From an uncultured Myxococcales bacterium (GTDB taxonomy: Bacteria > Myxococcota_A > UBA9042), in NCBI GenBank assembly GCA_903924465.1, contig CAIYBN010000103.1:43168-107167 (forward strand): a DNA stretch of 64,000 nucleotides, given 5' to 3'. Position numbers and translations under genes: made by a program. Below, piece after piece: positions 10,221-19,558 of this stretch (the first letter of the stretch is position 1; each line of letters starts with the position of its first letter). Under the pieces are notes generated by a model. The model ran no database searches. It was not told the origin of the DNA and worked only from the letters and a program-made list of their open reading frames with translations.

Positions 10221-11114
10221 ATGTACGCACTGCGACCGAGTTGGATGGGCAGCACTGCTGCCGCGGTTTCCATGCTGATTCTGGCCCAAGCGGCGACGGC
10301 AGCGGACAGCCGGTCGGCAGAAGACTGGTTTCGCGAAGGCGTTGATCGCATGGGCAGCAACAAGCTGGAAGAGGCGACGACGGCCTTTCAGTCCTGCGTT
10401 CAGGCCAAACCGGATCTGAAGGAATGCTGGTACAATCTGGGCGTCGTCTTTGGCAAGCGCCGCGATTTTGGCAATGAAGCCAAGGCGTATGAGAAGGCGA
10501 TTGAGCTGGATCCCAAGTACGCGCGGGCCCATTTCAACCTTGGCGTGACGTACGAAGACCTGGGCCGAGGCGGTGAGGCGCTGGCGCACTATGACAAAGC
10601 GATCGCATTTGATCCGGCCAGCCAGGACGCGCACCTGAACCGCGCCATGCTGCTGCTGCGCCTGGAGCGATACGACGACGCGATCGCTGGCTTTGAGCGC
10701 GCCGTAGCCGTTCAGCCGGAAAACGCCGAGGGCTATTACGACATGGCAGAGGCCGTGCTGGTGCTGGCCGGCAAGAAGCAGGAGCCGCAGCGGACGGCGC
10801 TATACCGCCGGGCGATTTCGCATTTCCAGCAGGCCTTGGAGCGCGATCCCAAGCATTACCGGGCGCAGTACAACATCGGCGTCGTGCATCACAAACTGCA
10901 GGAGCTGGATCTCGAAGTGTCGGCGTACCTGAAGACGCTGGCGCTCAAGCCGACCTACACACCGGCGCTGTACAATTTGGCCTTCACGCTGCGCGACAAG
11001 GGCGACAAGGCCGGCGCCAAGGCCGCGTTTGACAAGTACATTGTCACGGCAGGCAAGAGCAAGAGCGAAGAGAAGTTCGTGGAAGTCGCCAAACGCGAGC
11101 TCAGCAAGCTGTAG
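10221..11114 (+). CDS. Secreted TPR-repeat protein
   Basis: The ATG at 10221 has a good ribosome site (AGGAGAG, 4 bases before) and begins a signal peptide of about 27 residues ending near QAATA. The 297-residue product is almost wholly tetratricopeptide repeats, about seven from residue 32 to 275. Clear units include ECWYNLGVVFGKRRDFGNEA, ARAHFNLGVTYEDLGRGGEA and YRAQYNIGVVHHKLQELDLE. No catalytic motif is present. TPR proteins of this kind are periplasmic or outer-membrane-associated adaptors. The gene is transcribed divergently from the lamin-tail lipoprotein and converges on the sigma-54 activator gene with a 3-base gap. Confidence 0.8.
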   Translation: MYALRPSWMGSTAAAVSMLILAQAATAADSRSAEDWFREGVDRMGSNKLEEATTAFQSCVQAKPDLKECWYNLGVVFGKRRDFGNEAKAYEKAIELDPKYARAHFNLGVTYEDLGRGGEALAHYDKAIAFDPASQDAHLNRAMLLLRLERYDDAIAGFERAVAVQPENAEGYYDMAEAVLVLAGKKQEPQRTALYRRAISHFQQALERDPKHYRAQYNIGVVHHKLQELDLEVSAYLKTLALKPTYTPALYNLAFTLRDKGDKAGAKAAFDKYIVTAGKSKSEEKFVEVAKRELSKL

Positions 11115-11117
11115 ACG

Positions 11118-12917
11118 CTATTCCTCGCCCTTCTCGCGCTCCAGATACCGATAGATTGTCCGCACATCCACGCCGAGATCCTTGGCCGTCTGCGCGCGAT
11201 TGCCGCCGTTCAAGTCCAGCACCGTCTTGACGTAGCCGCGGGCGAAGGTCTCCTTGGCGTCCGTCAGGTTCTCCACCTTGCCGTCCGCCTGGATCGCGCC
11301 CAACTCCAGATCCGCCGCCGTGATCTTGCCACCTTCGCAAAACACCAAGGCTTTCTTCACACGGTTGTCCAGTTCGCGGATGTTGCCGGGCCAGCGGTGC
11401 AGTTGAATGGCGCGCAGGGCATCCTCGCTGAAGGAATCGACTTTCACGCGCAGTTCCTCGGCGTGACGCTTGAGGAAATAGCGGGCCAGCAGCGGAATGT
11501 CTTCCTCGCGATCCCGGAGCGGCGGCAGCGTCAGGCGAACCACGTTGAGGCGGTAGTACAAATCTTCGCGAAAACGCTGCGCTTTCACCTCGTCAGCCAG
11601 CGTCCGATTCGTCGCCGCGATGACCCGAATGTCGACTTCCCGCGCCTGACTTTCACCCACGCGGACAATTTTGTGTTCCTGCAACACCCGCAGCAGCTTG
11701 ACCTGCAACGCCAGCGGCATTTCGCCGATTTCGTCGAGAAAGAGCGTGCCGCCATTCGCCGCGAAGAACTTGCCCTCGTGCGCCTGCACGGCGCCCGTGA
11801 ATGCCCCGCGCGCGTGGCCAAAAAGCTCTGATTCCAAAAGATTCTCCGGAATCGCGCCACAGTTGATGACGATGAACGGACCCTTGGCCCGCGCCGAACG
11901 GCGGTGAATTTCGCCCGCCACGAGTTCCTTGCCTGTGCCTGTCTCACCTTCGATCAGGACGCTGATCTCGGTCGCCGCCACCTTTTCGACCTTCTTGAAC
12001 AGCTCGCGCATCGAACTCGACGCACCGATGAGGCTGCCAAAATTCATCCGCTCGATTTGCTGCGTCAACGACGCGTTGGTCACGCGCAATTCATTGACCA
12101 TCATGGCATTTTTCAAGGTCGACGAGGCTTGCGCGGCAAATACCGTGGCAATATCGCGGTCCTTTTCCGCAAACAGGTTCACCACGTTGTCGTTGCCCAG
12201 GTAGATCGCTCCCAACGCCTCGCCGCGCACGACCAGCGGCACGCACAGGACCGAGCAAATCTTGAAATCCAACACCGATTGCGACGACATGAACTGCCGG
12301 TCGGACAACGCGTCGGAAACCACCACCGGCTGACGCGTTGCCAGCACCTGCTCGACGATGGAATCCGAGATCGCCAGCGGCCCAGACGCCGTGCTGCCCG
12401 CCTCATTGCGCGCCGTCCGCACCTGCGGCTTGCCGTCCACCAACAGGATCACGGCGCCACGGGCGGCTTGCGTCACCGCGATCATCGTGTCGAGCATCGT
12501 CTCCAGCACGCGATCAATGTCGTAATCACCCGCCAGCTTGTCGGCAAAGCGCGCCATCTGGCCGAGCAATCCAGAGCCGTCGTTGTGGATCGGCCGAATC
12601 CCGGACGCGCGCGTGCGATCGGGGCCGATGTGGAAACGCAGGCGGACGGCGCCCAAATCGACCATGTCCCCAGGCTGAAGCACATGCTGCTCGACGCGAC
12701 GGCCGTTGACGATGAGCCGGTCGCCGTCCAGCAATTCCAGCAACTGGCCGCGCGGCGTGGATCGCACCTGAGCATGGACGCCCGCAACACCGCGTCCTTT
12801 CACGTGAATCGCGGCCTGCGTGTCGCTGCCGATACTGCAAATCAGCTTGTCGACGGGATGTGAAGTCTTGACGACATCGCCCGGTCCCAGTTCCTGCAGC
12901 CACGCCTGTGGATTCAT
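11118..12917 (-). CDS. FHA-GAF-AAA+ sigma-54-dependent transcriptional activator
   Basis: A 599-residue enhancer-binding protein. An FHA phosphothreonine-binding domain occupies residues ~15-100 ([19 protein letters not shown]) and a GAF sensor ~125-275. The AAA+ sigma-54 interaction domain spans ~295-530, with Walker A GETGTGKE at 324-331, the sigma-54-contacting loop GAFTGA at 371-376, and Walker [10 protein letters not shown] near 391. A Fis-type helix-turn-helix ([20 protein letters not shown]) ends the protein. It should activate sigma-54 promoters in response to a Ser/Thr-kinase signal read by FHA, a layout common in myxobacteria. The ATG at 12917 follows GAGGG by 6 bases, so the GTG at 12938 is less likely. 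The targets are not evident. Confidence 0.93.
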   Translation of the reverse strand: MNPQAWLQELGPGDVVKTSHPVDKLICSIGSDTQAAIHVKGRGVAGVHAQVRSTPRGQLLELLDGDRLIVNGRRVEQHVLQPGDMVDLGAVRLRFHIGPDRTRASGIRPIHNDGSGLLGQMARFADKLAGDYDIDRVLETMLDTMIAVTQAARGAVILLVDGKPQVRTARNEAGSTASGPLAISDSIVEQVLATRQPVVVSDALSDRQFMSSQSVLDFKICSVLCVPLVVRGEALGAIYLGNDNVVNLFAEKDRDIATVFAAQASSTLKNAMMVNELRVTNASLTQQIERMNFGSLIGASSSMRELFKKVEKVAATEISVLIEGETGTGKELVAGEIHRRSARAKGPFIVINCGAIPENLLESELFGHARGAFTGAVQAHEGKFFAANGGTLFLDEIGEMPLALQVKLLRVLQEHKIVRVGESQAREVDIRVIAATNRTLADEVKAQRFREDLYYRLNVVRLTLPPLRDREEDIPLLARYFLKRHAEELRVKVDSFSEDALRAIQLHRWPGNIRELDNRVKKALVFCEGGKITAADLELGAIQADGKVENLTDAKETFARGYVKTVLDLNGGNRAQTAKDLGVDVRTIYRYLEREKGEE

Positions 12918-12983
12918 GTCACGCCCTCGCCGTCGCACACGACGCCACGAGGATGGCGCAGGACGCGATGCATGGCAATCGCG

Positions 12984-13751
12984 CTAGGGTGCGGAACCGT
13001 TCCAACTCACAGCGGCTTCAATGATGCCGATGATCGCAACGGCAAAAAATGCCCCGCCGGCCGAAAGCTGGGTCGCTTGATTCGCCACCGTCATCTGCCC
13101 CGGACCTTTGAGCCCGTCACGCTGATTCAGGTAGTAGAACGTGCCAGAAACGCCCGCAAGCACGGCTTCCGTCACGAGGAACGCCGTCCCCTTTCCCGGC
13201 GATCGGTTGGCAAATTGCCCGACGCCAAACGGCACGAACATCAGACCAAAAGGCGGCGGCTGGCGGCCGAGATCGACCGGTTCCTGCGCCACCGCGTCGG
13301 CTTTGATGACGCCCAGCCGCACGAGATTGCCGCGCAGGTTGTCAAAATCAGCAACCATTTTGGGCGGATAGACTGCAGGATCCAACTTGTGCGTGGCGTC
13401 GCGGACCAGAAGCGCCGTGAATTCGTCATTCGCGTCGTTTTTCGAACCGACCCACCACAGCGACGCACCGAGGTATTCGCGCACCTGCCACTCGCGGCGG
13501 TGTTCGACGCGCGCGGTCGGGTAGAGCAGCGCCCGGAGCTGCGGCACCGCGTTGTCAAAGTCCTGATATTTGAAGGAATTGACAGCTTCCTCAAACGTCG
13601 CCTTGGCGTCGCTTGGCGCACTTCCAGCGGCCGTTGCCACCGCGACCGGGGCCACTGCGACCATTGCGGGTGGCCGTGCTTGGGCCGGGCGCGCGGGCAG
13701 CACCAGAACGATGACGGTGAGGCCGGCCAGCGCGTGAAGCACGTTTCGCAT
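12984..13751 (-). CDS. Exported or membrane protein with two C-terminal membrane helices, unknown function
   Basis: Not a family I can name. From the ATG at 13751 the product is 255 residues, with a hydrophobic signal (LTVIVLVLPARPAQA) and an Ala/Pro/Val linker. A helical region at ~45-130 (FEEAVNSFKYQDFDNAVPQL) resembles a TPR pair and includes a LYPTARV...YLGASLWWVG stretch. The C-terminus has two likely membrane helices (AFLVTEAVLAGVSGTFYYL and AFFAVAIIGIIEAAV). The start is uncertain: no good ribosome site is seen at this ATG or at the in-frame ATG at 13793. It lies 66 bases upstream of, and on the same strand as, the sigma-54 activator, so the two may be co-transcribed. Confidence 0.6.
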   Translation of the reverse strand: MRNVLHALAGLTVIVLVLPARPAQARPPAMVAVAPVAVATAAGSAPSDAKATFEEAVNSFKYQDFDNAVPQLRALLYPTARVEHRREWQVREYLGASLWWVGSKNDANDEFTALLVRDATHKLDPAVYPPKMVADFDNLRGNLVRLGVIKADAVAQEPVDLGRQPPPFGLMFVPFGVGQFANRSPGKGTAFLVTEAVLAGVSGTFYYLNQRDGLKGPGQMTVANQATQLSAGGAFFAVAIIGIIEAAVSWNGSAP

Positions 13752-13864
13752 GGTACGGAGAAGTGGTTCACTGCACGCGACCATGACATGCATGGTAAGG
13801 CAGCGACCGCCATTCGCCAAGGAGTTCCCGTGGGCTGCCGTCGGATGCAACGGAGACGGTCGCG

Positions 13865-16144
13865 CTACAGGCAGACGAGGCCGAATTGGCACTTCTTGCC
13901 GGTCGGACATTGGGTGCCGCCCGTGCAGAGCGAAATGCCGCCGGGCAGCGTGCCGCCACCGATACCGGGAATGCCGATGTCCGGGATGCATGCGGTCGCG
14001 AGGCACTGTTCGCCATTGGGGCAGTCAGCCGCGGTCTTGCACTGGCCGGGGCTGGGCAACGGCGTGTTCTTGGCGAGGCATTTGCCCAACGTGCAACTCT
14101 TGTCGACGGGGCAGTCAGCCGACGTCGTGCAGTCCGACTTGATGCACACTGCGATCAAGCACTGGTAGCCCGTCTTGCAGCCGGTCTGGCCGTTGCAGAG
14201 GTCCGGGAGACCGGGGATGCTCGGCACGCAGACGCCGCCCGCGCACTGCAGTTGGCCCAAGCCGCCGATGGGAATGGACGGGCAGTCGTTGGACACCGTG
14301 CATTCAATCGCCGGAATGTTGCTGGGAATGCAGAAGCCCTTGAAGCACTGCTGGTTCTTGCCGTTGCAATCGGTGGCGACTTTGCACTGCGACGTGATGC
14401 ACAAGCCGGCGACGCAGCTCTGCTTGGTCGAGCACTCCTTGTCCGTCGTGCAGCCGACGACCGGGATGACGTTGGGCAGACACTGTCCGAGCAAGCACTT
14501 CTCGCCTTGCGGGCAGTCAGACGTGTACTTGCAGCCGTCCGGCGCGCACTGGGAAAGTTTGCACAGGAATCCGGTCGGGCATTGCGCGTCGCCGGTGCAG
14601 AAGCCCGCAGGGACGGTCTGTGGCGGCACGCAGTTGCCGTTGTAGCAGAACGTACCAATCTTGCAGTCGTTTTGCGTCGCGCACGCCTTGGGAACCAGGC
14701 AAATCGGCGCGAAGCACTGTTGGCCAGTGGGGCATGCGGGCTTGCCAGCACCGCACAATTGCTCGCTGTCGCACACGTCGCCGATGCCGTCGCCGTCCGT
14801 GTCCTTCTGGTCCTTGTTGGCGACGTACGGGCAATTGTCGAACGCATTCAGATAGAAGTCGCCGTCAATGTCCGGATCGCACACATCGCCCTTGCCGTCC
14901 TTGTCGATGTCCGACTGATCGGCATTGGCGACGTACGGGCAATTGTCGACAGCGTCCGGAATGCCGTCGCCGTCCATGTCATTGGCCTGATCACACGCGT
15001 CGCCCTTGCCGTTGCCGTTGCTGTCTATTTGATCGGGATTGTACAGGAGCGGGCAATTGTCCTTGCTGTTCGGCACGCCGTCGCCATCCAAGTCGCTGTC
15101 GCAGGCGTCGCCGATGCCGTCCTTGTCGGTGTCCTTCTGATCGGCGTTCGGAACCGTCGGGCAGTTGTCGACCGTGTCCGGAATGCCGTCCTGATCCTTG
15201 TCGCCAATCGGATCACAGGCATCGCCAATGCCATTGCCGTCGCTGTCTTTCTGCGTCGGATTGGCGACATACGGGCAGTTGTCCACGCCGTTGGCAATCC
15301 CGTCGCCATCGATGTCGGGGTCGCAAGCATCGCCGTCGGTGTCGTGATCAATGTTCGACTGTCCCGGGTTTGGCACATACGGACAATTGTCCTGACCGTT
15401 CGTCACGCCATCGCCATCCACGTCCGGATCACACGCATCGCCCAGTCCATCGCCATCGGTGTCTTTTTGATCGACGTTGTAATCCTTGGGACAATTGTCC
15501 TTGTAATCCGGAATTCCATCGCCATCCGTGTCCACTTTCAGATCCGCGTCAGACGTATTGATGTCGATCGTGTCATAGCTCGGCCCGGTGTCGTCCACCA
15601 CGAGCACATCCGGCTGTTCGACATCCGTGCCCTGCACCGCGTCCACAACATCGTCAGCGACGGTCGCGTCCGTTCCCACAAACGCGTCATCCGGATTCGT
15701 GGTCGCATCGATCGCGTCCGCGCCGTCCGGAATATCTCCTGGCCAAAGCACGCGGAAAGACAGGTAAGTCGCCGGATTGCCGTCCTGCGGGTAGGTCGAC
15801 ACCGCCGAGTTGTCTGTTGCCCAGACAAAATAGCGCACCGTCGTACCGTGGGCTTGCGGCGGCACGTCGGCCTGCCACGCATTTTCGCCAATGGAATTCA
15901 TGTCCGCGACGAGGAATTGCGGGTCGCCCGGCCGGGCGTAGTACAGCCGCACGTGCGTGATCGCGCGCGACGACGTCACCGTCGCCCACACGGTGTACGG
16001 TTTCTGGTCGTTGGTCGTGTCGGTCAGCTGGGTAACCTGACGGATCTTCGGCGCATCATCCGAACTGGCCGAACAGCCTGCGATCCCCGTTGCTGCAAGC
16101 ACCAGCAGCAGACCAAGACAGCAAGAAACGCGTGCACGTGCCAT
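13865..16144 (-). CDS. TSP3 calcium-repeat lipoprotein with Cys-rich C-terminal half
   Basis: The ATG at 16144 follows GGAG by 6 bases and starts a signal with lipobox GIAGC; the product has 759 residues. Residues ~35-140 form an Ig-like beta domain (ITHVRLYYARPGDPQFLV). A long Asp/Val/Ala-rich linker comes next. About seven thrombospondin type-3 repeats follow ([17 protein letters not shown], then DGDGVTNGQDNCPYVPNP and others), expected to bind calcium through their Asp ladders. The rest is about ten short disulfide-type repeats of the form C..DC..G..C....C.P, for example CATQNDCKIGTFCYNGNC. It is a probable calcium-stiffened surface stalk with a knotted Cys-rich head. It lies 102 bases downstream of recN on the same strand. 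Confidence 0.82.
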   Translation of the reverse strand: MARARVSCCLGLLLVLAATGIAGCSASSDDAPKIRQVTQLTDTTNDQKPYTVWATVTSSRAITHVRLYYARPGDPQFLVADMNSIGENAWQADVPPQAHGTTVRYFVWATDNSAVSTYPQDGNPATYLSFRVLWPGDIPDGADAIDATTNPDDAFVGTDATVADDVVDAVQGTDVEQPDVLVVDDTGPSYDTIDINTSDADLKVDTDGDGIPDYKDNCPKDYNVDQKDTDGDGLGDACDPDVDGDGVTNGQDNCPYVPNPGQSNIDHDTDGDACDPDIDGDGIANGVDNCPYVANPTQKDSDGNGIGDACDPIGDKDQDGIPDTVDNCPTVPNADQKDTDKDGIGDACDSDLDGDGVPNSKDNCPLLYNPDQIDSNGNGKGDACDQANDMDGDGIPDAVDNCPYVANADQSDIDKDGKGDVCDPDIDGDFYLNAFDNCPYVANKDQKDTDGDGIGDVCDSEQLCGAGKPACPTGQQCFAPICLVPKACATQNDCKIGTFCYNGNCVPPQTVPAGFCTGDAQCPTGFLCKLSQCAPDGCKYTSDCPQGEKCLLGQCLPNVIPVVGCTTDKECSTKQSCVAGLCITSQCKVATDCNGKNQQCFKGFCIPSNIPAIECTVSNDCPSIPIGGLGQLQCAGGVCVPSIPGLPDLCNGQTGCKTGYQCLIAVCIKSDCTTSADCPVDKSCTLGKCLAKNTPLPSPGQCKTAADCPNGEQCLATACIPDIGIPGIGGGTLPGGISLCTGGTQCPTGKKCQFGLVCL

Positions 16145-16246
16145 GATCGTCTCCAAAAAGGCAAAAACCCGGTCGAGGGTAACACATTTGACGTGAGATG
16201 CTCCAGCGTTATGCATGGGGTTCGGTGAAGGAAGGCCCGCGGCGAA

Positions 16247-17938
16247 TCAGACGCTTTGTCCGGCGAGCAGCCGCCGCGCGTGTTCCAGCGCCGACTCCCG
16301 TGTTTGGCCCGCCGCGCCGAGCATCCGCGCGAGTTCATCGAGGCGTCCGGCAGCATCCAAGGTCTCCAGGCGCGAATGCGTGCGCCCCGCCGTTTCTGAT
16401 TTGTGAACGCGCACGTGGCTGTCGGCCGCGGCCGCCACTTGTGGCAGATGCGAGATCACGATGACCTGCTGATGCCGCGCCACTTCGCGCAGGAATTGCC
16501 CCAGCACCAGTCCGGTCGAACCCGAGAGCCCCGCGTCGACCTCATCGTAGATCGCCGTCGGCATCCGCAGCGATTCGCCACTTTCCAGGCTCGCACGCCG
16601 CACCGCCAACAGGACGCGGGACAATTCGCCACCCGACGCCACTTCGCTCAGCTTGCCTTCGCCTTCGCCGGTATTGGCGCGCAGCAGCAGGTCCACCGCG
16701 TCGAAGCCCAGCGGCCCCGGTTCCTCGCCGGTCCGCGCACGCACATCCACACGCAGGTGCGCCGCAGGCATCCCCAGACGTCGCACGGTGGTCGCGATGC
16801 TTTGCGCCAACGCCGGTGCGCGGGCCAGCCGTGCCTGTTGCAACGCCAGCGCCAACTCCTGGACTTCCGTGGCGGTCTTGCGCTCCTCCCGCTCGGCCGT
16901 CGCCAGCTCCAATTCCGTACTGTCGGCGTCCAACTCGCGCGCGGTGGCAGCTTGGCGTTCCAGGAGCGCCGCTTCCGAACCTCCGTGCTTGCGGATCGCC
17001 CGCAGGATCAGGTCCAGCCGTTCCGACAGCCGGGCCAGTTCGCGGTCATCGCGCTCCACATGCCGCGCTGCCTGGCTCAGATCGCGGGCCAATTCGTCAC
17101 CCAACGCCGCCAGTTCATCAGCACGCTCGGCCAGCGCTGCCAATTTCGGATCCAGTCCAGCCAGCTTGACGAGACCGCGCGACAGCCGCACCGCCTGATC
17201 CCGCAGCCCCCCCTCGTCCTCGCAGCGATGTGCCGATTCCGCCAGCGTCTTGGCAATCTGATCGGCCGCCCGCAGGCGCAGCAATTTTTGCTGGATCGCC
17301 TCAGTCTCGCCCGGCTGCAGCGCCACCGTCGCGAGCTCCTCCTGGACAAACCGCAGCCAATCCAGGCGATCCGCGCGCGCCTTCTGCTGCTCCAGCAAGC
17401 GATTGCGCACCGTCAGCGCCGCGCGCCAAGCGCTCCAAGCCTGATCGTAGCGCGGCCGCAGCGGATTCTGCCCGCTGAAAAGACCGGCGAAGCGATCGAG
17501 CACCTCCAGTTGTTGCGCCGCGTCCAGCAGCCGATGCTGCGCGTGCTGGCTGGACAAGTCGCACAACGGCGCCGCGATCGCTTTCAACTGCGCCTGGGTC
17601 ACGAGCCGCCCGTTCACGTAGCAGCGCGATCGCCCGGTGCGCGTCAGGACGCGCCGCAGGATCAGCGCCTCCGCGTCATCCTCCAGCCCCGCTTCCTGCA
17701 ACGCGTTGCGCACTTCCGGATCGTTCACGCCCTCAAACAGCGCTTCGACTTCCGTCTGCTCCCGCCCCGCCCGGATCGCCTTCTCCGTGGCGCGGCCGCC
17801 CAGGACAAGCGCCAGCGCGTCGACCAGAATCGACTTGCCCGCACCGGTCTCGCCCGTCAGCGCCGTCAGCCCGGACGTCAGGTGCAGCTCGCTCGACTCA
17901 ATGATCGCGAAATCAGCGATTCGCAGAGAACTCAACAT
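16247..17938 (-). CDS. recN: DNA repair protein RecN
   Basis: RecN is an SMC-like ATPase that helps recombinational repair of double-strand breaks. The 563-residue length is normal. Walker A GETGAGKS is at residues 29-36, directly after the conserved start LSSLRIADFAIIE. A central coiled-coil region (~160-360) is rich in Ala, Leu, Arg and Glu. The C-terminal ATPase half has the D-loop/Walker B segment TAIYDEVDAGLSGSTG and the switch VIVISHLPQVAAAAD. It is the last gene of the rdgB/rsmB-era-der-recN row, 15 bases after der. Confidence 0.96.
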   Translation of the reverse strand: MLSSLRIADFAIIESSELHLTSGLTALTGETGAGKSILVDALALVLGGRATEKAIRAGREQTEVEALFEGVNDPEVRNALQEAGLEDDAEALILRRVLTRTGRSRCYVNGRLVTQAQLKAIAAPLCDLSSQHAQHRLLDAAQQLEVLDRFAGLFSGQNPLRPRYDQAWSAWRAALTVRNRLLEQQKARADRLDWLRFVQEELATVALQPGETEAIQQKLLRLRAADQIAKTLAESAHRCEDEGGLRDQAVRLSRGLVKLAGLDPKLAALAERADELAALGDELARDLSQAARHVERDDRELARLSERLDLILRAIRKHGGSEAALLERQAATARELDADSTELELATAEREERKTATEVQELALALQQARLARAPALAQSIATTVRRLGMPAAHLRVDVRARTGEEPGPLGFDAVDLLLRANTGEGEGKLSEVASGGELSRVLLAVRRASLESGESLRMPTAIYDEVDAGLSGSTGLVLGQFLREVARHQQVIVISHLPQVAAAADSHVRVHKSETAGRTHSRLETLDAAGRLDELARMLGAAGQTRESALEHARRLLAGQSV

Positions 17939-17953
17939 GGTGGGCTCATGGGG

Positions 17954-19558
17954 CTATTCGAAATCGTCGTCGTCGGCAAACGGGTGCGGCGTCTCGGGAT
18001 TGCGCCATTCCTCTTCGCCCTCCAACTCATGAGGCATCAACTCGCGGCCGTCAAAGGCGTCGTCGATTTCTTCCCCGGGCGCCTGCCGGACCGCGCCGCG
18101 TTCCGACTGGAACTTCTGGCCGACCTTCTTCTTGGACGACTTCTTGCGCAGCCGCAGCCGCACCGGCGCGCCTTCCAGCTCCCACGTCGCCCGCAACTGG
18201 GCGATCAAGAAGCGTTCGTAGGCCGGCGAGATCGCCGCGAGCGAATTGACCAGAAAGACCAGCTGTGGCGGCCGCAAGCTCAGCTGGGCGCCGTAGTAAA
18301 TCCGCAAGCCGCGACCGCGGTGCGTCGGCGGCTGATGCTCGACTTGCAGCTTGGCCAGCCAGCGGTTCAATTCGCCGGTGCCGATCTTGCGGTTGAAGTT
18401 CTCGAACACGAGTTGCACCGTCGCCCACAGCTTGTCGACACGCTGACCGGTCTTGGCGCTGATGGTCACGCATGGCACGTGCGCCATGAACGGCAGCTGC
18501 TCGCGCAGCGTTCCTTCGTACAACTTGACGGTCTTGCCGTCTTTCTCAATGGCGTCCCACTTGTTGATGGCGATCACGCACGCGCGGCCGCGATCCAGCG
18601 CGAGCGCGGCGATCTTCGCATCCTGGTCCGCGATCGGCTGCGTGGCATCGAGCACCAGCACCACCACGTGACAGCGCTCCATGGCGCGAACCGCTTGGCT
18701 CACGGAATACGCTTCAATCGCCTGATGCACCGAACGTTTGCGCCGCAAGCCAGCCGTGTCCACCAGCGTGAATTTCGTGCCTTCCCAGTCAAAATCGATG
18801 TCGATCGCGTCGCGCGTTGTGCCCGGCATGTCGGCGGTGATCACCCGCGTTTGGCCCAGCAGCTGATTGACCAGCGTCGACTTGCCCACGTTGGGACGGC
18901 CGACAAAAGCGACGCGAATGCGATCGACCACGCCGCCGCGCACCGGTTTTTCCTCGCCTGGCGCGTCGAACGTGAACTCGGCTTCTTCAACGTAAACGTG
19001 CGTGTCTTCCGCCGTCAGACCAGGCGTGGCACCGCGTTCGACGAGTTCACTGGCGACCGCATCCAGCAAATCCAGCATGCCGCGGTTGTGCGCCGCCGCG
19101 ATCGGCAATACCAGCGGAAATCCCAGCGAATAGAGGGACATCGCCTCTGCATCGATGAGATCGCTGTCGCACTTGTTGGCGACGCAAAAGACCGGCTTGT
19201 CGGTGCGGCGCAGCACGTCAGCGATTTCTTCGTCGGCGACCGTTGCGCCATCGCGGCCATTGCAGACGAACAGGATCAGATCCGCTTCGTCGATGGCGAT
19301 CTGCGCCTGTTCGCGCATCAGCGGCAGCATGCCTTCGGTCTCGCCGGGCTGAAATCCGCCGGTGTCGACCAAACGCACGTGAATGCTGTTGATATCCGAT
19401 TCGCCGTAGTGGCGGTCACGGGTCACGCCAGGCGTGTCGTGGACGATCGCCTTGCGGCGGCCCATCAGGCGGTTGAAGAGCGTCGATTTGCCGACATTGG
19501 GCCGGCCGACGATGGCCACAAGTGGCGTGACGCCAGCCAGATACTTTTCAGGACGCAT
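17954..19558 (-). CDS. der: Ribosome-assembly GTPase Der (EngA)
   Basis: Der has two tandem GTPase domains and a KH-like C-terminal domain and is essential for 50S subunit maturation. G-domain 1 has GRPNVGKST, DTGG and NKCD. G-domain 2 has GRPNVGKSTL again, DTAGLRRK and NKWD. The KH-like part includes PPTHRGRGLRIYYGAQ. A ~55-residue tail beyond the usual end is first basic (KKSSKKK), then acidic, finishing in DDDDFE. Acidic or basic tails vary among Der proteins. The start is ATG 19558, or the GTG right before it at 19561; either overlaps the era stop codon. Confidence 0.96.
   Translation of the reverse strand: MRPEKYLAGVTPLVAIVGRPNVGKSTLFNRLMGRRKAIVHDTPGVTRDRHYGESDINSIHVRLVDTGGFQPGETEGMLPLMREQAQIAIDEADLILFVCNGRDGATVADEEIADVLRRTDKPVFCVANKCDSDLIDAEAMSLYSLGFPLVLPIAAAHNRGMLDLLDAVASELVERGATPGLTAEDTHVYVEEAEFTFDAPGEEKPVRGGVVDRIRVAFVGRPNVGKSTLVNQLLGQTRVITADMPGTTRDAIDIDFDWEGTKFTLVDTAGLRRKRSVHQAIEAYSVSQAVRAMERCHVVVLVLDATQPIADQDAKIAALALDRGRACVIAINKWDAIEKDGKTVKLYEGTLREQLPFMAHVPCVTISAKTGQRVDKLWATVQLVFENFNRKIGTGELNRWLAKLQVEHQPPTHRGRGLRIYYGAQLSLRPPQLVFLVNSLAAISPAYERFLIAQLRATWELEGAPVRLRLRKKSSKKKVGQKFQSERGAVRQAPGEEIDDAFDGRELMPHELEGEEEWRNPETPHPFADDDDFE

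Noticed and set aside
14760..15540. Regular short DNA repeats that might suggest CRISPR
   Set aside because: The repeats are in frame and encode TSP3 units; repeat lengths and sequences vary and there are no unique spacers.
13886..16228. A 780-codon plus-strand open frame
   Set aside because: It is exactly antisense to the TSP3 lipoprotein; its Ile/Val/Arg/Ala repeats are the mirror of the Asp-rich repeats, with no start site or motif of its own.
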